Source of the DNA: Sphagnum magellanicum | Lineage: Eukaryota; Streptophyta; Sphagnopsida; Sphagnales; Sphagnaceae | Assembly: GCA_021904315.1 (NCBI GenBank) | Contig: CM038911.1 | Span: 1,676,501 to 1,740,500 of the forward strand | Reading direction: 5' to 3' | Length of the DNA stretch: 64,000 bases | Part shown: piece after piece, positions 50,061 through 63,049 of the stretch | Layout of the letters: each line of letters begins with the position of its first letter | How positions within the stretch are numbered: position 1 is the stretch's first letter | Made by a program: the position numbers and the translations under genes | Notes under the pieces: model-generated | The model's database searches: none | Seen by the model: only the letters and a program-made list of their open reading frames with translations | Told to the model about the DNA's origin: nothing

Positions 50061-51030
50061 ATAAAGTTGATCACACAAGAATGACAAATCCATATGGAGG
50101 TCTGTTCCATAATTTGAATTATAAGGATCTAATTAGGTATGCAATTAACAAATTATGGACCCAATGGGTCAAGACACACTCAAGGAACCAAAAGCATTAC
50201 TTTACATTAGTCATGCATGTTTTTTTTCCCAAAATAATTTTTTCATATGAATGAATTTTTGAATGATTTGGTTTGCAAATTGTTATGAAAAATGATTAGA
50301 ATTTCCCCAATAACTCAAAAAAAATTCTTAATCATTTTTTAATAACTATAAATTTTTTAAAATGTATAGATTCCTTGCAAATTTTATGTTTCATCTTGCA
50401 AAATCATGATAATTTGAAATCATACCAAAAAATATTAATTTTCTTAAAGTTGAATTTAATGTAATATAAATTAAAACTTTGTCCAATACATCATGTACAT
50501 TATACCTCGTTTATATGTGATAAAACATTCTTGAAGTTTTGAAGTTTTGAATTTTCAAATGTACATATTTTGAATTTTCAAAGTTTTAAAACTTCACATT
50601 TTTGAAATTGTGAATGTCTTTTTAATGTGTTTAATAAGTTATTATCATCTCTCTTTTTTACCATCAATTTTATTGTATTATATGAGTCCTTTGAAAGTCC
50701 TTTGTAAAAATGTCCTTTTTTAATGACATAAATTTTCATTTTCGAAAGTCCTTATTAAACCAAAACTTAAAATTGGATCAAATGGATTTTTAATTTGATT
50801 TTCTTCACATTCATGTGTGTCAAAAAGGAATAATCTGCTATGATTACCATAGTTTCAAATGACCAAAAAAAAATTCTCTAGTTTTTTATGACTAAATCTA
50901 ACATTCAACACCCTTTGTGGTTCCTGTAACTATGTTTTGACCCCAATAGGAGTACTTACATGTATGTGGTACCTTGGTAGACATTAAAGTAAAGGCTATT
51001 AACACGAATGGTTTGCAATGAAGACATGGG
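50061..51030. other. AT-rich DNA, no gene seen; repeat related to 41150-41600
   Basis: The part from 50220 to 50770 is a diverged copy of the repeat at 41150-41600. TTTTGAATTTTCAAA-type strings are locally reiterated near 50540-50590. No coding signal was seen. Confidence 0.45.
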
Positions 51031-51706
51031 GAATAATTGATACTTGTTTTACTTTCCACCACCAAAAGATATTGGGCCATTTTTCAAAAACAAAATATGA
51101 AGGAGAAATAACCATTTTTTTTATTGTTCATTGTGGTCTCGTCCAATGTTAAAAGTAACATAAATGAAAGGGATTTTTTTTGGTCCCTTTTGGTCTTATT
51201 ATATGGTGGAATTCAATAAAAATTTGAATTGAAAAAACTCATTAAAAAAACTCAAGTATTGGTAGTTTTATTTTGACAATTCATCTTGTTCCACATTTTC
51301 CAATCCAAGCGGAATAGAAAAAAATCAATTTTCACTCATTTTAGCCTTTGAATATAAAACCAGAAGGAACACAAAATGAGTCACTCCATTTTGCTCGATT
51401 TTAGCCTTGACTAGGACCAAAAGGAATACATAAAGAAAACCAATATTCCATTTTTGTTTTTTTTAGTTTTCGATAGACAAAATTTTTTTTTTCATTTTCA
51501 TTCCTTTTAGGTTGGATAGGACCAAAAGGAATGGGAAAAAAAAATTACTTTCCCTTGAATTTTCCTTTTGAAATCACATCTCATTCAATTTTTTCTTTTT
51601 TGTTTCCTCTTTAATTTTCACCACATCATTTGTCTTCATCTTATGTTCTTTGCCACCATATAACCTTTTGTTGTGATCTTGCTTATTTTTTTTTTCATTT
51701 CTTTTT
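51031..51706. repeat. GGACCAAAAGGAA-family repeat and T-rich leader upstream of an unknown ORF
   Basis: Several diverged units of the family (CACCAAAAGATATTGGGCCA, GGACCAAAAGGAATAC, GGATAGGACCAAAAGGAATG) are followed by a T-rich stretch with CATATAACCTTTTGTTGTGA. The same order, without the ORF, recurs at 55480-55850 (ACACAACCTTTTGTTTTGAT), and a shorter copy lies at 54630-54870. So this leader and the ORF after it seem to be parts of one repeated unit. Confidence 0.6.
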
Positions 51707-53157
51707 TTGTTCTTATACATTTTTGTCGTTATAAGCTTGGTAGGTCAATTATTTGTATTTTTTTTGTCATTGTTCCATTGCATTATGGAAAATTCAATTA
51801 CAAAAAAGTGGGTGTATCCTCAAGTTGTGGAAGCCAACTATTTGGCATCCATAAATGTCATAGAATCATTGTATGACAAAGAAGGGGCAAAGGGATGTGT
51901 TGGATGTAAATCCCACAAGGACATTAAATTCCAAAAGCTTTTCATTATTCCATGTGAAAAAACATTTCAATCAAAATATCTAAATGATATTTTTATGACC
52001 AAACCTAGAGAAATTGCCTTTGAAGGTGAAGGAGGCATGAAAAGGGTATAAAAAATGGTTACCACAAGGTTTGTGAAACTCACTTGATATCATTTTATGC
52101 AAAAGAATGAATGTTTGAATTTGCAATAAGTATGAAAATATGAACTTAGATGAATGTTTTATAATTGTTCAACATTTTTTTGAATTATCACAAACAAATA
52201 ATTCACAACAAATTGTGGTTCAATGCACTTTTGCAAAAGGAAGTTTATTTGAAAATTTGATGTCACAAAAATTTGCATTGCAAACAAAAACTAAAATAGA
52301 AATATGTTGTTCTCTAATCCCACAAAAATATTGTGTAAAAAATATGTCTTGTTGGTAACATCTAGACTATATGGACATTTGGACAAGTTTTTTCAAATCT
52401 AATGATTTTATTCCTTTGATAAAGGAACCTTTATTAATATTAGATGGAAAGAAAAAAAAGTATGGGTCTTTAAATTCATTGGGAAAAATTAATTTGAGCT
52501 TCATGTTTTATTATCATATTTGCCCTCCATGGTTAAATCAAATGTGCATTACATTAGAAAATCTATGAATCTATATTTTGAAATAGTTCTTTATGTTGGC
52601 ATATCTAGTATAGATCCTAGAAGAGGTTCCCATTGTAATGTATGTCATGGTTATATCACACATGTTAGTTCTATTAGTAATGTTGTTTGGTACAGTAGAA
52701 GAAAAGTTAAACAATCTATACAAGCTACTTGTAAAGGATTAAGGGATAATATTGCAAGCCAACTTTGGAAGGAAGTTAAATTGCATTGTGAAGAAAAGGT
52801 TAATGAGATTTTCAAACAAATATTTACTCCATTAAAATGTATAGAATAGGACTAGAAGATGAAAAGGCAAATGTTCATGTAATCCATATGACCAAAAATG
52901 TTGTGATTAAACCACCTGATGACAACATGGATTTGAATTGTTCTATCATTGGATGGTTCATAAAAAGATTGCCTATAGGTGGCAATTTTGAATTGCACCA
53001 ACTATGGCATTGCTTTGCAATAGAAAATGGATCTATAATATGTTTGAAGAATGAAAAATTGGTGCACAAAACAAGAAAGTTCCAACATCCACCATTGGAA
53101 AATATGGAGTTCTATCAATTAGGATATGCATTTACCAACAAAAAATATGTCTTTTGA
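51707..53157 (+). pseudogene. Decayed ORF of unknown family within a repeat
   Basis: About 1.45 kb of the plus strand stays readable in pieces across all three frames: 51707-52051, 52140-52358, 52371-52568, 52520-52849 and 52837-53157. From the ATG near 51785 the first piece reads MENSITKKWVYPQVVEANYL and contains CVGCKSH. Later pieces contain HCNVCHGYITHV (a paired-Cys segment) and PPDDNMDLNCSIIGWFIKRL. The pieces are ordered and overlap or nearly abut, so they likely came from one protein of roughly 450 residues that has since gained several frameshifts. I do not recognise any domain. It could be a gene captured by a repeat, the protein of an unfamiliar transposon, or an old host gene. Confidence 0.5.
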
Positions 53158-54629
53158 ATTGAAAAACCAAATTAAATAAAAAAATAAGATTAGTACACCG
53201 AGACATGGAGGAATGGTGGACTAATTGGTAGGTGCAAATTCTTCTCTAATTTGTTTTCTACCAAGTAACAAACAGTACAAATCATGCACACAATTGCACT
53301 TAATTTTCATACAATCTGCTACTCCAAACAACTCAAGTTTATTTCAAACTATATTCACAATTCATTTCATTATTGTTATTGTTTCATCACTTCCCAGATT
53401 TTGGAATATTATTGATAATCTATTATCATATCTTGATTATTATGATTAGAAAAACATAAATAGATCTAGAGCTCACACTTATTCTTTGTTTCTTCACCAA
53501 TATTCTACTACTTTCTTTACTTTAAATTGAAAAAATATCAAACACCTATGGTATTAAAATGTAAAAATCAAAATTAAAACATGAAAATTTATGGTTCACA
53601 ATCTAAAAAAACTCTAAAACTTCCTATTATGTCTCTATCACTTTTTTGCATCAACTTCTCTAAGTGTGCCTATAACAATTCTAACCCCAATCTTAATCAA
53701 AAATTAAATTTTAAATCCCTCTCCAAAAAAGATTTGGAAATCAAAACTAAATAAGTATCATAATGTTGTTTTGTTAAATCTCAATTGTACACCTAGTAAC
53801 ACCAATGGTAATGACATGAACAATGAAAAAATAATTCCTCTTTCACTTGAAAGCCACAAAAGAAAAGGTAGACAAATTCAAAGTTCTAGTTTTAATTATA
53901 ACAAGAAATGATAACTTTGAAATAATGTGTGTTTATGTTCCTTTTTGCTTTTGTGACTATTTGATGCATATTATTGTTATATGTTTATGGATGCTTATTA
54001 TTACACATGTGATTTTAAGGTTGGGAATTTGACTTTGCATTGAAATTCTCATTTTTTCATTTTCATTTCAATGAAGGTGATTTTTCATGTGTTTTGACAA
54101 GAGTCCAACTACATTTGTTTTGGATTTAATGTTTATAGGATCTAGACTATTATTATTTCATTCAACGGTTAGAATATGTTTATAAAATTTGGATTTTGTT
54201 ATGGACATGAATATGGATTTCCTTAGTTTCAAATGTTTCAATAGTCAAAAGGTGTGCGAGAGTAGTAATAGTCAAGATATTTACGTGATTAAGGTCACAT
54301 AAATCACTAGATGATGGATATGCAATAAGGATGTCACTAGATCATGGATACAAAATAAGGATGGCATTTTTTTCTAGAGAACAACAATAATATACCATGT
54401 TGATGGTAGTTCAAAACAATCCATATTTGTAATGTACTTGAATGTGACATTTTTGTTTGGTCAATTGTAATGCAATGCATTGCACAATTTTTATATTCAA
54501 ACTAATATTGAACCACTTTTAATTCATTTTAAAAAATGTTTAATTTTATTTCTATGGTGGAGTTTAAAGAAAAATGGAATTAAAAAGAAAAAAAAATCCA
54601 TTTAAAAGAATTAAGTATCAAATATATTC
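53158..54629. other. AT-rich DNA, no gene seen
   Basis: No recognisable feature was found. The short plus-strand frames at 53225-53449 and 53847-54032 include hydrophobic stretches from T-rich codons and are probably chance. Confidence 0.4.
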
Positions 54630-54870
54630 ATTAATAGTTTTATTTTGACAGTTCATGTTGTTCCACATGCCAATTCATAAATAATAATAAAAAAGTTGTA
54701 CTCCATTTTGGCTCCTTATAGGTTTAGAATATGATATCAAAAGGAATAGAAAACAAACCCCTTCATTTTTGTTCTTTTAAGCTCTAGATAGGACCAGATT
54801 AAAAAACCAAAAAAAGGTGGTTCCATTTATGTTCATTTTAGCTTTGGATATGACTTCAAGGAACATAAAA
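54630..54870. repeat. GGACCAAAAGGAA-family repeat, short copy
   Basis: A diverged, truncated copy of the family dominating 45-51.6 kb, with TTTGACAGTTCATGTTGTTC, CCATTTTGGCTCCTT and GATAGGACC segments in the same order as at 51270-51430. Confidence 0.55.
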
Positions 54871-55479
54871 GAACCCTTAGTAAAAACACAATCAAAGAAA
54901 CCACCCAAGTGAATGGACATTCTTTAAAACTACATTTTTATATGTTTGAAAGATCACTAGTGAAGCATAATAGTTTGAATTAATTGCAAAGTCTACAAGC
55001 TCAAAGCTTGACACAAATCAAAAATGTTTTTTCATGTTCAAATCATTCAAACCTTGAAAGTGGACAATCCATATTTCTTTCAAGTTTATCTTTTTTTTCT
55101 ATGAAATGTGCACCATTCCTTTTGAAAATTGGAAAGGATTTTAACATTGATGATTAGAAGGGCAAAACGACTTGAATTACTGAAAATTATTTTTATAACC
55201 CATTTGAGCACATTTGGTTCAAAAGTGTTTTTGACCCTGAAAATGTGCCTTTAACAAAAATTGTTCATATTTATGTGATAAAAGGCATGAATGCATAATA
55301 TATATGATATAAAATCAATTTGTAGTCAAAATGTATTTATATCTAAAATGTAATATTAAATGGGGTACCCAAAATACAAAATTTAAAGTTAGGAACCAAC
55401 ACAAAAATGACACATGTCATGTGCAATCTTTGAAAAAGGATTTTTACCTTACCGCCCTTAGCTCATTTAACCATATTTT

Positions 55480-55850
55480 CTCCCTAATCCATTTTTGTTC
55501 CCCATAAGGTGGATAGGACCAAAAGGAACAAGAAATAAATGGTTTTTTCTCCTTTATTTTTGTTCCCCATAGGGCGGATAGGACCAAAAGGAATAAGAAA
55601 ATAATGGTTTTTTCTCCTTTATCTTGCTTGTTCAAAGATATGGCCCACTCATTTTTAAAAAAAAATTCTTGTTTCCTGTCTTACTTTTGCAACATAATTT
55701 GTATTTGTTTTATGTTCTTTTCCACCACACACAACCTTTTGTTTTGATCTTGCTTGTTTTCCTTTTCATTTGCTTTTTCATTCACATACATTTGTCATTT
55801 TCATGCACATGAAACACCAAGTCCAAGATTATATTTCATTGGTAAAGAAA
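55480..55850. repeat. GGACCAAAAGGAA-family repeat with T-rich leader, copy without the ORF
   Basis: Two tandem units of GGATAGGACCAAAAGGAA are followed by the ACACAACCTTTTGTTTTGAT leader seen before the unknown ORF at 51.7 kb. The DNA after 55850 does not continue with that ORF. Confidence 0.6.
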
Positions 55851-56640
55851 AGGGTATGAAGCACAAGTCTTGTGGACAACCTATTTTAATAACAATATTT
55901 TGCCAACAAGTGAAATTGGAAATCAAAAATTAGAATTTATGAATTGATTTTGGAGGTTTTTAATTGCTACATGTGAGAAAAAAAAAAGTATATATTTTTC
56001 TAATTGGTTTCCAATTTGTGGAACCAAAAAACCTAAAAAGGATTATTAAAACTTGTAAGTTTCATATTTGGTTTATAGCCTATTTTGGCTAAATTTTCCT
56101 ATGGATGATAGCCACTTTGGGTCCAAATAGAAATTCCCTTAAAAACCTCTATTCAAGTTCAGAGGTGTTTGGTACACTATTGTAATTGCATTAATGTGAA
56201 ATAATGGGTTCAAAGTGTTGGTTTTGGGATGTTAGTTTAGGTTAGTATATATGCAAACAAAAGGACACTTGATGTGCTCTTTAGATCCTCTTCACATATA
56301 ATATCGTCATTTTAAGATCTCAAGTTAAGTTTGAGGTTTAAAAAGTAGAGAATTTTTTTCTTAAACAATTTCAACATGGTGCATGCTTGGAGACTAATGG
56401 ATAAAAATCTTGAAGCAAAAAAATGTGGTGATTTTAAATGTGTTATGATACTAGGACATGTGACCTACACATCAAAGGAAGAAAAGGCATATGTACAACC
56501 TATCATTATGAAAAATCTTGTCCATCAAAACCACACTACCTTGTAATTAGAGCTCCAAAAGAATTAATATACAACTACACTATAATTAAAACATGGAAAT
56601 ATGAACAATTAATAATTAAAATGCCACATCAAAAAATCAC
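55851..56640. other. AT-rich DNA, no gene seen
   Basis: Nothing recognisable. The frame 56438-56653 (71 codons) has scattered Cys and His residues but matches nothing I know. Confidence 0.4.
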
Positions 56641-58089
56641 AAAATTATATTAGAGCTACAATTTAGTTGCAAATGGGACACCTATACGGTGTAATATACG
56701 CATCATACATATAGATGTAGTCGATCATATTTGACTTTTTTGCAAGTTGCACTTTAATTGCATGTGGCAATTACATTACAATTTGTGTAAATGTAACACC
56801 CAATCATCAATTACATTGTAACTAGTGTATGGCATTAACACATATAATCATGCCACGTGTACACATTTTCACTAGACATTAAATATGACAATTGCAACTA
56901 ATTATCAACTATGATTCCCATTGATATAACTAATTGTGCCACTACATTGTCACTATGTTGCCACTATGGAAGTACCACCTTTCCACTAGTGACTATTATT
57001 CAACTATTATTAAGTTAATAACTAAAAAAATTCTATAAAATTAAAGTTAAACATAGAGAATGTGGGAAAAGTTTTTTTAGTTGCAACCCGATATGCAACT
57101 AATATGCAATGAAAAGATTTAACCCATATGTTTTGTCTTTGAATTTCGTTTCATAAACTATATAAAGAAGGTGTTTTTTCTTCTGTGGTCACATTCAAAT
57201 ACACGTGCCAATTTGGGCATGAGCTTAAAAAGCTTAACCTTAAAGACAACACATAAAATAAAATAAAAATATTTACATGGCTACTCTTTATCTTGCCCAC
57301 CCTTATACATTCCTACCTACTTCCCTACCTATGTAGGTAGATAGGTATATTGTAACCTAGGTATGTAGGTATGTCCTATTTATTTAGTTTTACCTACCTA
57401 CCCATGCCTATGTATTGACCTACTTAATTATTTAAATATATATTTACTTATATTTTCAAAATTTATGCCATGTGGCAACTTTTAATGGTGTCACATGTCA
57501 CAATCTAAGACCATATAAAATAAATAATCATAATGGATGGTGGAGATCAATATTTCAAAAATAAAATAATTTTCATCCAAAAATCCCCAAAATGTCATTT
57601 GTTAGATTTTGATGGATTAATGAAAAGTAACATCAACATGACGTCACCATGGTAGTTTCAAAGTAATTACATTAAAGTTGCATAATAGTTTTTTTTACCA
57701 CTAGTATAAATCATGTCATTTGCAACTAGTCATTATGCAATTAGCATGCAACTAGTTGTTGTTTGCAACTATATCAATCATGTTTGCAATTGTAAATTGG
57801 GTATTATATGATTTTTGGCCATATGGTTCTATGTGCAACTAACATGCAACTAAATGTGTACAACATGGACATGTGTCATAAAAATAATGGCCTAAACTAA
57901 TACATATTTAAATTAATATATTTAGTATATCTACATAAGCTATACATGTATAGTAGTATTATGTATTTCTAGTACTAAAGTTAAACCCATCTTAATTAAG
58001 GTTAGCTTAAATTAACAATGGTTAAATTAAGTTTGTTTAAACTAACCGTGGTTTAAATATGTATTGGATATTATATATTCCTTGATGAT

Positions 58090-58130
<41 letters not shown>

Positions 58131-59350
58131 TATTTTAATATATTAATAATATTATTTTAATATTATTAGTTATGTTAATATACCTACATGGTTAGTAAGA
58201 TACAATAGTCAACTTACAAGTATCTAAACATCTTAAGCTAATTTCTAGTTTAAGTTAGGTAATAATATTAAAATAATATTAATTATTAATCACTATAAAT
58301 AATCATAATTGTTAAAAATCTCTTCTAATTATAATTATAATAATTAATATTACTATTGAAAACGAATCACTTTATTAATAATATTATTATTAACATTAAA
58401 ACATTATTATATTAATACTTATTTATTATTATTTCTTCTAATATATTGATATCCAGCTTGTAAATAAATTAGGTTAGTACATAACAACATATTGTGGTTG
58501 CATTTAATGTGCAATTAAGTTGGTGATGTTTGTAATGGAATTTTTTATCCCATATTTTCTGGCTTCCAATCCAATTTTGCACACCATATAAGTATGTTCA
58601 CAAACCAAGTACCAAGTGCCATTGGGGATGAGCTAATAAAAAAAGTTTGACCTTAATTAAATGGTGAAGTCCAAAAATAAAATAAGATTATTCTAAATCT
58701 ACCTATTTAGCCTAAGCCTACCTTTCGACCTACTTACATACTTAGACTGACTTACCTACTTAATAAAGTGTAATAATTACCTACCTACTTAGGCACCACA
58801 TGTCAACATTTTAGTAACCTTAAATTGGATTATTTAGATTTCATTAATTAATATTTAAAAATAAAGATAAGTGGGCCTTAACTGCCACATGTCACCATAT
58901 AATTGATGTTTAAAATGGACATGTGTCAAATGGTCAATGAATGTTTCATGGTGTGCCATGTGTCATCATCATAATGGTATGTATGGATGAACATGTATAT
59001 TAACACCATATATACATGTTGCATTCATAGTATCACATGCTATTAAATGTTATGTGAGACTTGTTTTAAGCAACTACACAAATTTGACGTTGCATGTGTT
59101 ACATGCAACTAAATTTTTGTTGCAAATGACAATTGCAAAACTCAAAATTTCTATTAATGTACATAATTGTAATTGAGTTGCATATGTATACAATTTCACA
59201 TGTAGTCAATTACATTCCTTGTAATTCATGCAACTTATTTAATAGCACTCACGCCCATAGAAATACATTAAGTTGTAATATGTTGCAAATGATCATTGCA
59301 ACTCAAAAACCAAGTTGCAAAGCTAGTTGCAAATTACCCCATTTTTTCAT
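56641..59350. repeat. AGTTGCAA / TTGCAACT motif-rich region, possible subterminal repeats
   Basis: The words TTGCAACT, ATGCAACTA and AGTTGCAAA recur many times in both orientations, with clusters near 57077-57110, 57720-57790, 57830-57855, 59070-59140 and 59270-59335. Dense short motifs of this kind are typical of the ends of CACTA-type elements, but no convincing CACTA terminus was found. Related words reappear at 61210-61320 and 61900. TAGG tracts lie at 57315-57410 and 58700-58800. Confidence 0.5.
58090..58131. repeat. Palindromic AAT/ATT microsatellite
   Basis: A TAA run passes directly into an ATT run, giving a near-perfect self-complementary microsatellite able to form a hairpin. Confidence 0.95.
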
Positions 59351-60579
59351 AATGTATTTATAAGAAATGTCATAAGAAGGTGCATGGCCAAGCTTTGTTA
59401 TGTTTGTTGGGGTACAAAATACATGTGCTAATGTAGTTACACTTGAAAAGGGCATGTGTATTCATGAACAAAGTCTTAGCACTATTGTGGAGCTTGTTGC
59501 ATTCACTATGAGGAATTACGTCCGTTGAATCCATCTACCAAGGTTGACACTGGACATGAAGATGAAGAATCAACAAATCCAAAACTATGGTAACGCAGAA
59601 CCTTGGGTGTGGATTCAATGTGTCAGGTTATGCTTATAGTTGCCATAGGTTGCTTGGAAGAAATCACATCATGTGCACCACCATGGAAGTTGTCCCATGA
59701 TGTACATTCTTATCAATGGTTGTTATATGTTGCAAACTTTATGTCCCTTGTGTATCTCTATCACACCAATATGTTTAAAGAAGGAATAACAACAAAACTT
59801 TGAGTGGAAGCAAGTTAGGAGCTTTGCCAAACTCTATATTGTTAGTCCACTAACTCTTTGGCACACATCATATGCTTTACAATATTTTGTAGCATCATTG
59901 AATAGTGTGGGCCACTAGAGTAACCAACATTTAGAATCTTCTTAGCAAGGTGAAAGCATGAAAAACTAGCTAGTCATGCCAAGGTTAAAGTCCTTTCCAA
60001 GGGCTACATTTTCCACATGGTAGTTTTCTATTGGTTTATGTTGCATTTTTCACATAATTTTTTTAACTGAATATCAAAATTGAGGTCAAATATGACATAT
60101 AACATGATAGAAACTAAAATTGTTTTGCATCAAGGCTTACATTATAGTCAAATTCGTAACTTTACTTTGAACCATGATTATAAATTCAAAACTATAATAG
60201 TGTAAAAAGACATTTGAGTATTAAAATCTAAAAAGGTATATGTATTTTTATTTTTTGAATGTTTTGAATACATGGATCCCTTCTTGTGAAATATATTAAA
60301 ATTCACAAAAAAATTGAAATGATTCAATGAGCATTTCATAAGGGAAAATGACTTTTGGTGCAAAAAAAACCACCTATCCACATGCTTTTCTTAAGTGCTT
60401 TAAACATATGAAAGGATTCTTAAAACATGGTGAATTTTCATGAAAATTTTGTAGTTACAACTTTGAAAGTATAAGAACTTATTTCAAAAATAAAACAATT
60501 TTTTTGATATATAGTGTTCCCATGGTGATTTTTCACATTTTCAAAAAATAGTTTTTAAGGACTATCCATACACTACTTG
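59351..60579. other. AT-rich DNA, no gene seen
   Basis: The part from 59400 to 60000 has a more balanced composition and a frame at 59603-59803, but the peptide is not recognised. Confidence 0.4.
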
Positions 60580-61190
60580 GCTCCTTTTTTCCTGCTTTCA
60601 CCCAACAATAATATCTATTGCAAAATGTCCATTTGCAAATTAATCCCTCATGAAGCTCCCATAGTATCTTTTGTGCTTCATCTGTGGTTACTCAACATCA
60701 AAATCTATTGTCCTAACCCACTTGATTTAGTATTCCATCCTATATCATGAATGGTTCTTCTATTTTTGCTAGCCTTTACTTTTGAGTGGTGGTCAAAATT
60801 TCAGACATTTGTCCTGTCTACAAATAATCTTTTACCTCTTCCATCTAGATTGGATATAAATGGAACAAAGCTGCATCTATGGTTTAATTAGGTACACCTA
60901 TTGGTTCTATATTATTTAGTAGCCTAAATAATGCATCTACCATTACATATGTACGTCCTAGTTTATATACTACTATAAATTCATATTCCAAAAATAGAAA
61001 TAATCATTTAGCAATATAACCTGAAACTTATGGTTTGTTGATTAGATAGACTAGAGCCATATGGTCAACATAGAACACAAACTTATTACCTAGTAGGTAA
61101 TGTTTGAACTTGTGAAGTGCAAACACCATAGTTAAAGCTTCACGTTTATGGTATTGTAGTTTTTCTCTACATTGTTCATAAGTTTAAAAG
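60580..61190 (-). mobile_element. Ty3-type LTR retrotransposon pol fossil (RNase H to integrase N-terminus), broken
   Basis: The minus strand carries recognisable remains of the RNase H domain of a Ty3 (gypsy-type) pol, followed by the linker and a trace of the integrase zinc-binding region. No LTRs or other pol domains were found next to it. It has around ten breaks and is old. It lies within the AGTTGCAA-rich region, between that repeat and the helicase fragment. Confidence 0.8.
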
Positions 61191-61878
61191 GGTAAACAAC
61201 AAGTTGATCTTATTTGCGACTACCTGCAACTATGTGTTGTTTACAATTACTTTTGTAACTATTTACCAACTTCACCAAATTTGGGGAGAGTTTGTGACTA
61301 TATTGTGACTACTGTGCAACTACTATATTCATTATCTTCCTATGTGCATGTTTATAGGATTGTATTCATTCATGAATAAGCCCCCATGGCACGTGTAACC
61401 AAAATTTAATTACAAATAACTTGAAAATGTAGCACTAAAGTTATACAATATGTATTATGTGCATGATAAGCATACATATTTAGGGTTGTACAATTAAAAA
61501 GTCTACTTAGACTATAATAAATATATATTATGAATATTATCAACATATTTATAGGGTTTAATGTAAGGATATTGTGAAATGTACATTGAAGGTATATTAA
61601 AGGTGTAAAAACAATGATTTAAATTTATATTTACTATTTTTTTCCTTATCAATAATTATGATGCAATTAATTAATATTGAGTAATTATTTAATTAATAGT
61701 AACTTTTAATTAATATTTGATGCCATTACTATCTATTATTATTAATAGGTAGATAGGTAGGTAATAGGTAAATAGTAAGTACACAGGTTGTAGGTATATA
61801 GGAAATTAGTGAATTAGCTAGTTAATGATAGAGTTACTTACTTATGGAATTGACACAGTTGAAAGGGTAATGAAATTG

Positions 61879-61955
61879 TATGGGATAAAAAATCTAGTCG
61901 CAACTTAGTTGTAAACTATTTATAATTAAGCTACAACTAGATTTTTTATCCCATA
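61879..61955. repeat. Inverted repeat with ~23-bp arms
   Basis: TATGGGATAAAAAATCTAGT (from about 61879) pairs with ACTAGATTTTTTATCCCATA (61936-61955) around a loop containing GTAAACTATTTATAATTAAG. The words TTTTTTATCCCATATT and GGCTTC following it also occur together at about 58540-58566, so the hairpin belongs to a dispersed repeat. It ends about 30 bp before the helicase fragment. Confidence 0.75.
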
Positions 61956-61984
61956 TTGTTTGGCTTCTTTGAACTTTAACTATC

Positions 61985-63049
61985 CACAACACATTTCATA
62001 TACAATGCAAAGGATATGTTCGGCCATTACAAGAATTAAGTGTTGAATTTTAAATTCTCAAAAAAATTGACATCATCATTATTGATGAAATGTCAATGAT
62101 GACAAGTACATTGTTGCAAAACATTGAAACTAGACTATGACAAATTGAAAATGATACAAATGAACCATATCATTTTAAGTTAGTGATTTTGGTGGGCAAT
62201 CATGCACAACTTCCATCAATATGTCATTGCCATCTATTAGACACAAAACATTATTGCCAAAAGCATTATGTTTATAATGCGATTGATTAGAATTTTGCAA
62301 CATATCATACTTTGGAAACTTCAATAAAACATGTTGAAGATCCAGAATATTGTTTTTTTTTAAACATAATTTGTTGTTGAGCACCAACAAAAAAAGAAAT
62401 TTCATCAATTTTAAACAATTGTTACATTGATGAAGATCTAATAGAACAATACATTGATGACAAAACAACAATACTTTGCACACATCGAAAGGACATTGAT
62501 TATTACAGTGATTTGATTCTTCACAAGAAATTTCCAATTGACCAAATTTATGTTATTCAATCTTGGGTGAACAATAAAAGATTCAATCACATGCAACATG
62601 TTGCATTAGGAGCATTGGTTATGTTAATTGAAAACATTGATTTAAAAGTTGGTGTTGTAAATGGAACCACTGGAATCATAACAAAGTTGGAGTTTGATTT
62701 AGAAGATAATGTTTGTAGCATTTCTGTTGCATTCAGTCCATTAGCATACATGCAAATAGTTTGGAAAAAAATAATTCAAAACAAATATGATTCTCAAGGA
62801 CATTTTTACGAAACATCATTTCTTTTATTGTTAGGTTATGCAATTACAGGGCACAAATCCCAAGGTGCAATGATATCAGCCAAAGTGATGATACATATTT
62901 GTGAATCTTTTGTATGAGGATTAGTGTATGTAATGCTATCAAGAGTAACAAGTTGGAAAAATTTGAAAATTGTTAACAATTTTCAACCTTTGGGTATACA
63001 ACCTATGTTGCCATGGTTTTTAGAAAATGTGAACATTGTTGTAAATTGA
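61985..63049 (+). pseudogene. PIF1-like helicase fragment (possibly Helitron-derived)
   Basis: PIF1-type proteins are superfamily 1 DNA helicases. The fragment begins near GYVRPLQELSV, then shows the Walker B-type block IDIIIIDEMSMM (about 62068-62105) and the motif VGNHAQLPSICHCH (family VGDHAQLP; the Asp is Asn here). From 62513 to 62917 a clean frame of 134 codons carries VNNKRFNHMQHVALGALVML, VVNGTTGIITKL and the C-terminal signature LGYAITGHKSQGAMIS. After a stop the similarity continues as YVMLSRVTSW to about 63049. The Walker A part is missing, and several frame breaks lie before 62513. In plants such fragments usually come from Helitrons or related helicase-bearing elements, but no Rep domain or Helitron 3' hairpin was found here. 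Confidence 0.8.

Noticed and set aside
56970-56990. CACTAGTG near 56.98 kb as a CACTA terminus
   Set aside because: The word is a palindrome and the following sequence does not resemble any CACTA end seen in the window.
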